From an uncultured Flavobacteriales bacterium (GTDB taxonomy: Bacteria > Bacteroidota > Bacteroidia > CAIKAF01): 8,064 nt of DNA. This document shows positions 5,995 through 8,064 of the stretch, piece by piece (position 1 is the first letter of the stretch; each line of letters opens with the position of its first letter). The DNA is taken from NCBI GenBank assembly GCA_937925455.1, contig CALEWF010000132.1, forward strand, positions 1-8,064, read 5' to 3'. The position numbers and the translations under genes were made by a program. The notes beneath the pieces were generated by a model, which saw only the letters and a program-made list of their open reading frames with translations, made no database searches and was not told the DNA's origin.

Positions 5995-7218
5995 ATGAGG
6001 GTTACTTTTTTTATATCATTGCTGGTACTACTTATTGGTAATTTGACAGCTCAAACATGGAACAAAAAAAACATTGATCGTTTGTATAATGATATTATTA
6101 ATGAATACGGGACAAGTGAACTAAAAAGAATCTTTACAACCCAAAAAAAATTTCCTTATTTACAATGGATAAATAACACCAATAATCATAACAGTATAGT
6201 CATTGACCTAGAAATTGTAATCCATGAGATGCAACATGGGATGGCGGATTTCACTTATGGAGAAAGTATTTACAATTACTACCTAAACGACTCATGTATA
6301 GTAGATGTAGAGATAACTCCATATTTTGAAACCGACGAATTAAATCTTTATATCCCTAAAACTGTTTCAGACAGTATTTTTAGATATGGAATTTATGTAG
6401 GTAAAAAAGATGAATTTAGTGGATACAAAAAAAAATTTGACATCAACAACGAAAGAAAAATCAGCTCTTCCATCTTTTACGGAATATTTGGCCTAATGGA
6501 AGAGTTTTTAGCCTATTACAGAGGATTGCAAGTGTTATATCAAGTCTATCCTTATTATGTAAACTATTTAAATACGCATAATTTCTCGAAAGAAGAAAAA
6601 GAATCAGAATTAGAAAAATATAAATACCAAGCATATGAGAATATAAATTCATTTTATGAATTTCAATTATTCATAGCCTGGTATTTACTGTATGCCAAAA
6701 AAGAAAAAACCGAGATATATAAAAAACTTTATGAAAATAAGCCACTTCGTTATTTATTTAGCTACGTTCATCAATCATTCCTGAACCTGGTAGAAAATTG
6801 CATCATGCAATTGGATACTATTCCATTAAGTCAACAAAACTATCAATTTTTAAATTACATTGAATTAAATGATACCGAAGAAGATTTATGTAAATATATT
6901 TACTACAGTGATATTGTCACCGATGAATACCGAAAGATACTAATTGAAGTGAATGAAAATCATGCAGGAGAAAAAAGGTTTCGTTTTATTGGAGATCGTA
7001 AAGAAAGACGCTTTTTTAAAAAAGAATACAATCAATTTAAAAAAATCTTATTTCGAGATTTCAAAGACATATCAAGCGCTCGTTTAATATTTTTTTTAAG
7101 CAACGTAGAAGCACAAATGCAATTTTTAAAACGTCAAACAACGAACGAAATCATCGAAGAAGTATCTAAATTTAAAACCTTAGATAACAATGAACGCTTT
7201 TGCAGAACATATGAATAA
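5995..7218 (+). CDS. Secreted protein of unknown family with HEMQH motif, putative zinc metallopeptidase
   Basis: I do not recognise this 407-residue protein as a named family. It begins with a clear signal peptide: a positive residue at 2, a hydrophobic core (4-15), and probable cleavage after NLTAQ (16-20). Cys lipobox features are absent, so it should be a soluble exported protein. VIHEMQHG (75-82) contains the zinc-peptidase pattern HExxH (H77, E78, H81). EEFLAYYRG (169-177) follows about 88 residues later and could provide a third, glutamate zinc ligand as in gluzincins. The remainder is rich in Lys, Glu, Tyr and Phe and probably mostly helical, ending in a basic region (about 325-365). 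The gene appears more AT-rich than recQ and the PhoX-like gene, suggesting accessory origin. Its stop overlaps the ATG of a second signal-peptide ORF, implying translational coupling. The protease role is inference from motifs only; a degenerate or non-peptidase fold is possible. Confidence 0.75.
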   Translation: MRVTFFISLLVLLIGNLTAQTWNKKNIDRLYNDIINEYGTSELKRIFTTQKKFPYLQWINNTNNHNSIVIDLEIVIHEMQHGMADFTYGESIYNYYLNDSCIVDVEITPYFETDELNLYIPKTVSDSIFRYGIYVGKKDEFSGYKKKFDINNERKISSSIFYGIFGLMEEFLAYYRGLQVLYQVYPYYVNYLNTHNFSKEEKESELEKYKYQAYENINSFYEFQLFIAWYLLYAKKEKTEIYKKLYENKPLRYLFSYVHQSFLNLVENCIMQLDTIPLSQQNYQFLNYIELNDTEEDLCKYIYYSDIVTDEYRKILIEVNENHAGEKRFRFIGDRKERRFFKKEYNQFKKILFRDFKDISSARLIFFLSNVEAQMQFLKRQTTNEIIEEVSKFKTLDNNERFCRTYE

Positions 7219-7285
7219 CAGGATGCGGTACATTCTTAGCATGTGCATAATGCTAACTACCCTTCATACAAATGCACAATTGTAA
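7211..7285 (+). pseudogene. 5' remnant of a secreted-protein gene interrupted by the IS element
   Basis: ATG at 7211 overlaps the stop of the upstream gene (ATGAATAA), an arrangement typical of translational coupling. The frame encodes only 24 residues: a basic start (NNRMR), a hydrophobic stretch (about 7-17) and HTNAQL. This is a complete Bacteroidota-style signal peptide ending in the common -NAQ cleavage site. It stops immediately afterwards. The TAA lies within the sequence I read as the terminal repeat of the IS (TG at 7281-7282), so the stop is supplied by the element. I infer that the original gene encoded a larger exported protein working with its upstream neighbour, and that its remainder lies beyond the other end of the IS, outside this window. 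Confidence 0.6.
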
Positions 7286-8064
7286 GCTCCCCCGAAAATA
7301 GTAAAATTCAAAAGTAGATTTTTTAACATACATATTAAAACTTTTTTCAAATTATTTACTACTAATGATGTTGAAATGTGGTAAACTTGGCTTGGGCTTG
7401 TGTGTTTGGAAGTTTTCCATATTTCAACATCATGGGTGTTTTTCCCCCTAATGCTTCATGGGGTCTTTGGTAGTTATAGTCATGTATCCATGCTTGGGTT
7501 ATTTCTCTTACTTGGTTTATATTTTCAAAGATATAGGCATCTAATACCTGTTCACGGTACGTGCGGTTAAACCTTTCTATGTAGGCATTTTGTGTAGGTT
7601 TACCGGGCTGAATATATTGAAATGCGATCTTGTGCATCCGGCTCCATTGGCTGGCTAATGCAGCAATAAATTCTGGCCCGTTGTCCATACGTATTTTTTG
7701 TGGTTTTCCCCGCCTATGTAACAAATGATTCAATACCCAAATAACTTTACTGCTTTTAATAGAATAATCTACTTCTATATGCAGCGCTTCCCGATTATAG
7801 TCGTCCATGATATTAAAACAACGAAACTTGCGGCCATTTTCTAATACATCACTCATAAAATCCACGCTCCATGTATGATCTATATGGGGGGCTTGTTCTA
7901 AGTTTTGTTTTGTTCTTTTTGGCAAACGCTTTTTGACTTTTCTTCTTAAACTTAGTCCTAGCTGCTTGTACACCCTATGTGCTCGCTTGTGATTAACCTG
8001 TATCCCTTCATTACGCAGTCGCATATAGCACTTCCAAAATCCCTCTCGTGGATGCAATTCGGCC
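7281..8064 (-). mobile_element. IS3-family insertion sequence, one end, truncated by the window
   Basis: The element is defined by the IS3-type transposase on the minus strand and by a likely terminus beginning TGTAAGCTCCCCCGAAAAT at 7281. IS3-family terminal repeats start with TG and often carry a C-run followed by GAAAA or AAAAG-like sequence. Between the terminus and the transposase stop (7286-7361) lies an AT-rich non-coding tail of usual length. The other end, orfA and the target-site duplication are outside the window, so the exact boundary cannot be confirmed here. It is inserted just after the signal-peptide codons of a secreted-protein gene. Confidence 0.8.
7362..8064 (-). CDS. IS3-family transposase OrfB, partial (DDE integrase core)
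   Basis: This is the C-terminal part of the transposase that cuts and joins the element's ends. The visible piece starts in the HTH_21 region (HPREGFWKCYMRLRNEGI) and continues into the rve integrase core. Catalytic residues, numbered from the TTG at 8057, are D66 (WSVDFMSD), D125 (RMDNGPEF) and E161 (YIERFNRTYREQ). The 35-residue spacing of the last two is the DD35E signature of the IS3 family. The end YNYQRPHEALGGKTP (195-209) is also typical. All three catalytic residues are present with no frameshift, so this copy may be active. The codon at 8057 is TTG and the frame stays open through 8064, where it reads Ala-Glu-Leu-His-Pro, so the true start lies outside the window. In this family OrfB is usually made by programmed frameshifting from orfA. 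Confidence 0.96.
   Translation of the reverse strand, partial: AELHPREGFWKCYMRLRNEGIQVNHKRAHRVYKQLGLSLRRKVKKRLPKRTKQNLEQAPHIDHTWSVDFMSDVLENGRKFRCFNIMDDYNREALHIEVDYSIKSSKVIWVLNHLLHRRGKPQKIRMDNGPEFIAALASQWSRMHKIAFQYIQPGKPTQNAYIERFNRTYREQVLDAYIFENINQVREITQAWIHDYNYQRPHEALGGKTPMMLKYGKLPNTQAQAKFTTFQHH

Noticed and set aside
6461..6652. Minus-strand hydrophobic frame inside the HEMQH gene
   Set aside because: The hydrophobicity arises because Lys/Glu/Tyr-rich AT-biased codons read in reverse give Leu, Phe and Ile codons. There is no independent promoter or family match.
5995..8064. Defence or toxin-antitoxin island
   Set aside because: The HEMQH protein has a signal peptide and its partner remnant does too, which points to exported proteins rather than a cytoplasmic defence system. 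No nuclease, polymerase, antitoxin or sensor domain is visible.

Overview
The window looks like an AT-rich chromosomal segment of a member of the Bacteroidota. The evidence is a RecQ with the long C-terminal tail common in that phylum, a cyclophilin lipoprotein with a Bacteroidota-type internal insertion, short secretion signals ending in -TAQ or -NAQ, start codons without clear Shine-Dalgarno sequences, and -7 promoter boxes of the TAnnTTTG type. I cannot name a genus from the sequence alone.

Layout, left to right. Positions 1-643 hold no convincing gene. They contain a cluster of imperfect 'ACCACA(A/G)AGAACACA' repeats (6-114), an AT-rich hairpin (288-311) and copy A of a GC-rich structured repeat (339-485). 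On the minus strand lie recQ (644-2842) and, upstream of it, a cyclophilin-type peptidyl-prolyl isomerase lipoprotein (2888-3646). They are 45 bases apart and may form an operon. Divergent from them, on the plus strand, is a PhoX/DUF839-type lipoprotein (3736-5211). The gene-free stretch 5212-5646 carries copy B of the GC-rich repeat (5400-5546) in inverted orientation. Next come a small DUF2892/YgaP-like membrane protein on the minus strand (5647-5856) and a plus-strand gene for a secreted protein of unknown family with an HEMQH motif (5995-7218). Overlapping its stop is the start of a second secreted-protein gene (7211-7285), cut off after its signal peptide. From about 7281 to the window end lies one end of an IS3-family insertion sequence with its DDE transposase on the minus strand; the element continues beyond the window.

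How the parts relate. The left two thirds are ordinary housekeeping and envelope genes: DNA repair, periplasmic protein folding and a probable phosphate-ester hydrolase. They are bracketed by two ~95% identical inverted copies of a 147-base GC-rich element with extensive self-complementarity. The right third looks accessory: a more AT-rich putative secreted metalloprotease gene, once apparently coupled to a second secreted protein whose gene an IS element has interrupted. I found no CRISPR array, tRNA, rRNA or recognisable defence system. The most unusual items are the inverted GC-rich repeat pair, the HExxH secreted protein and the IS-interrupted coupled gene.
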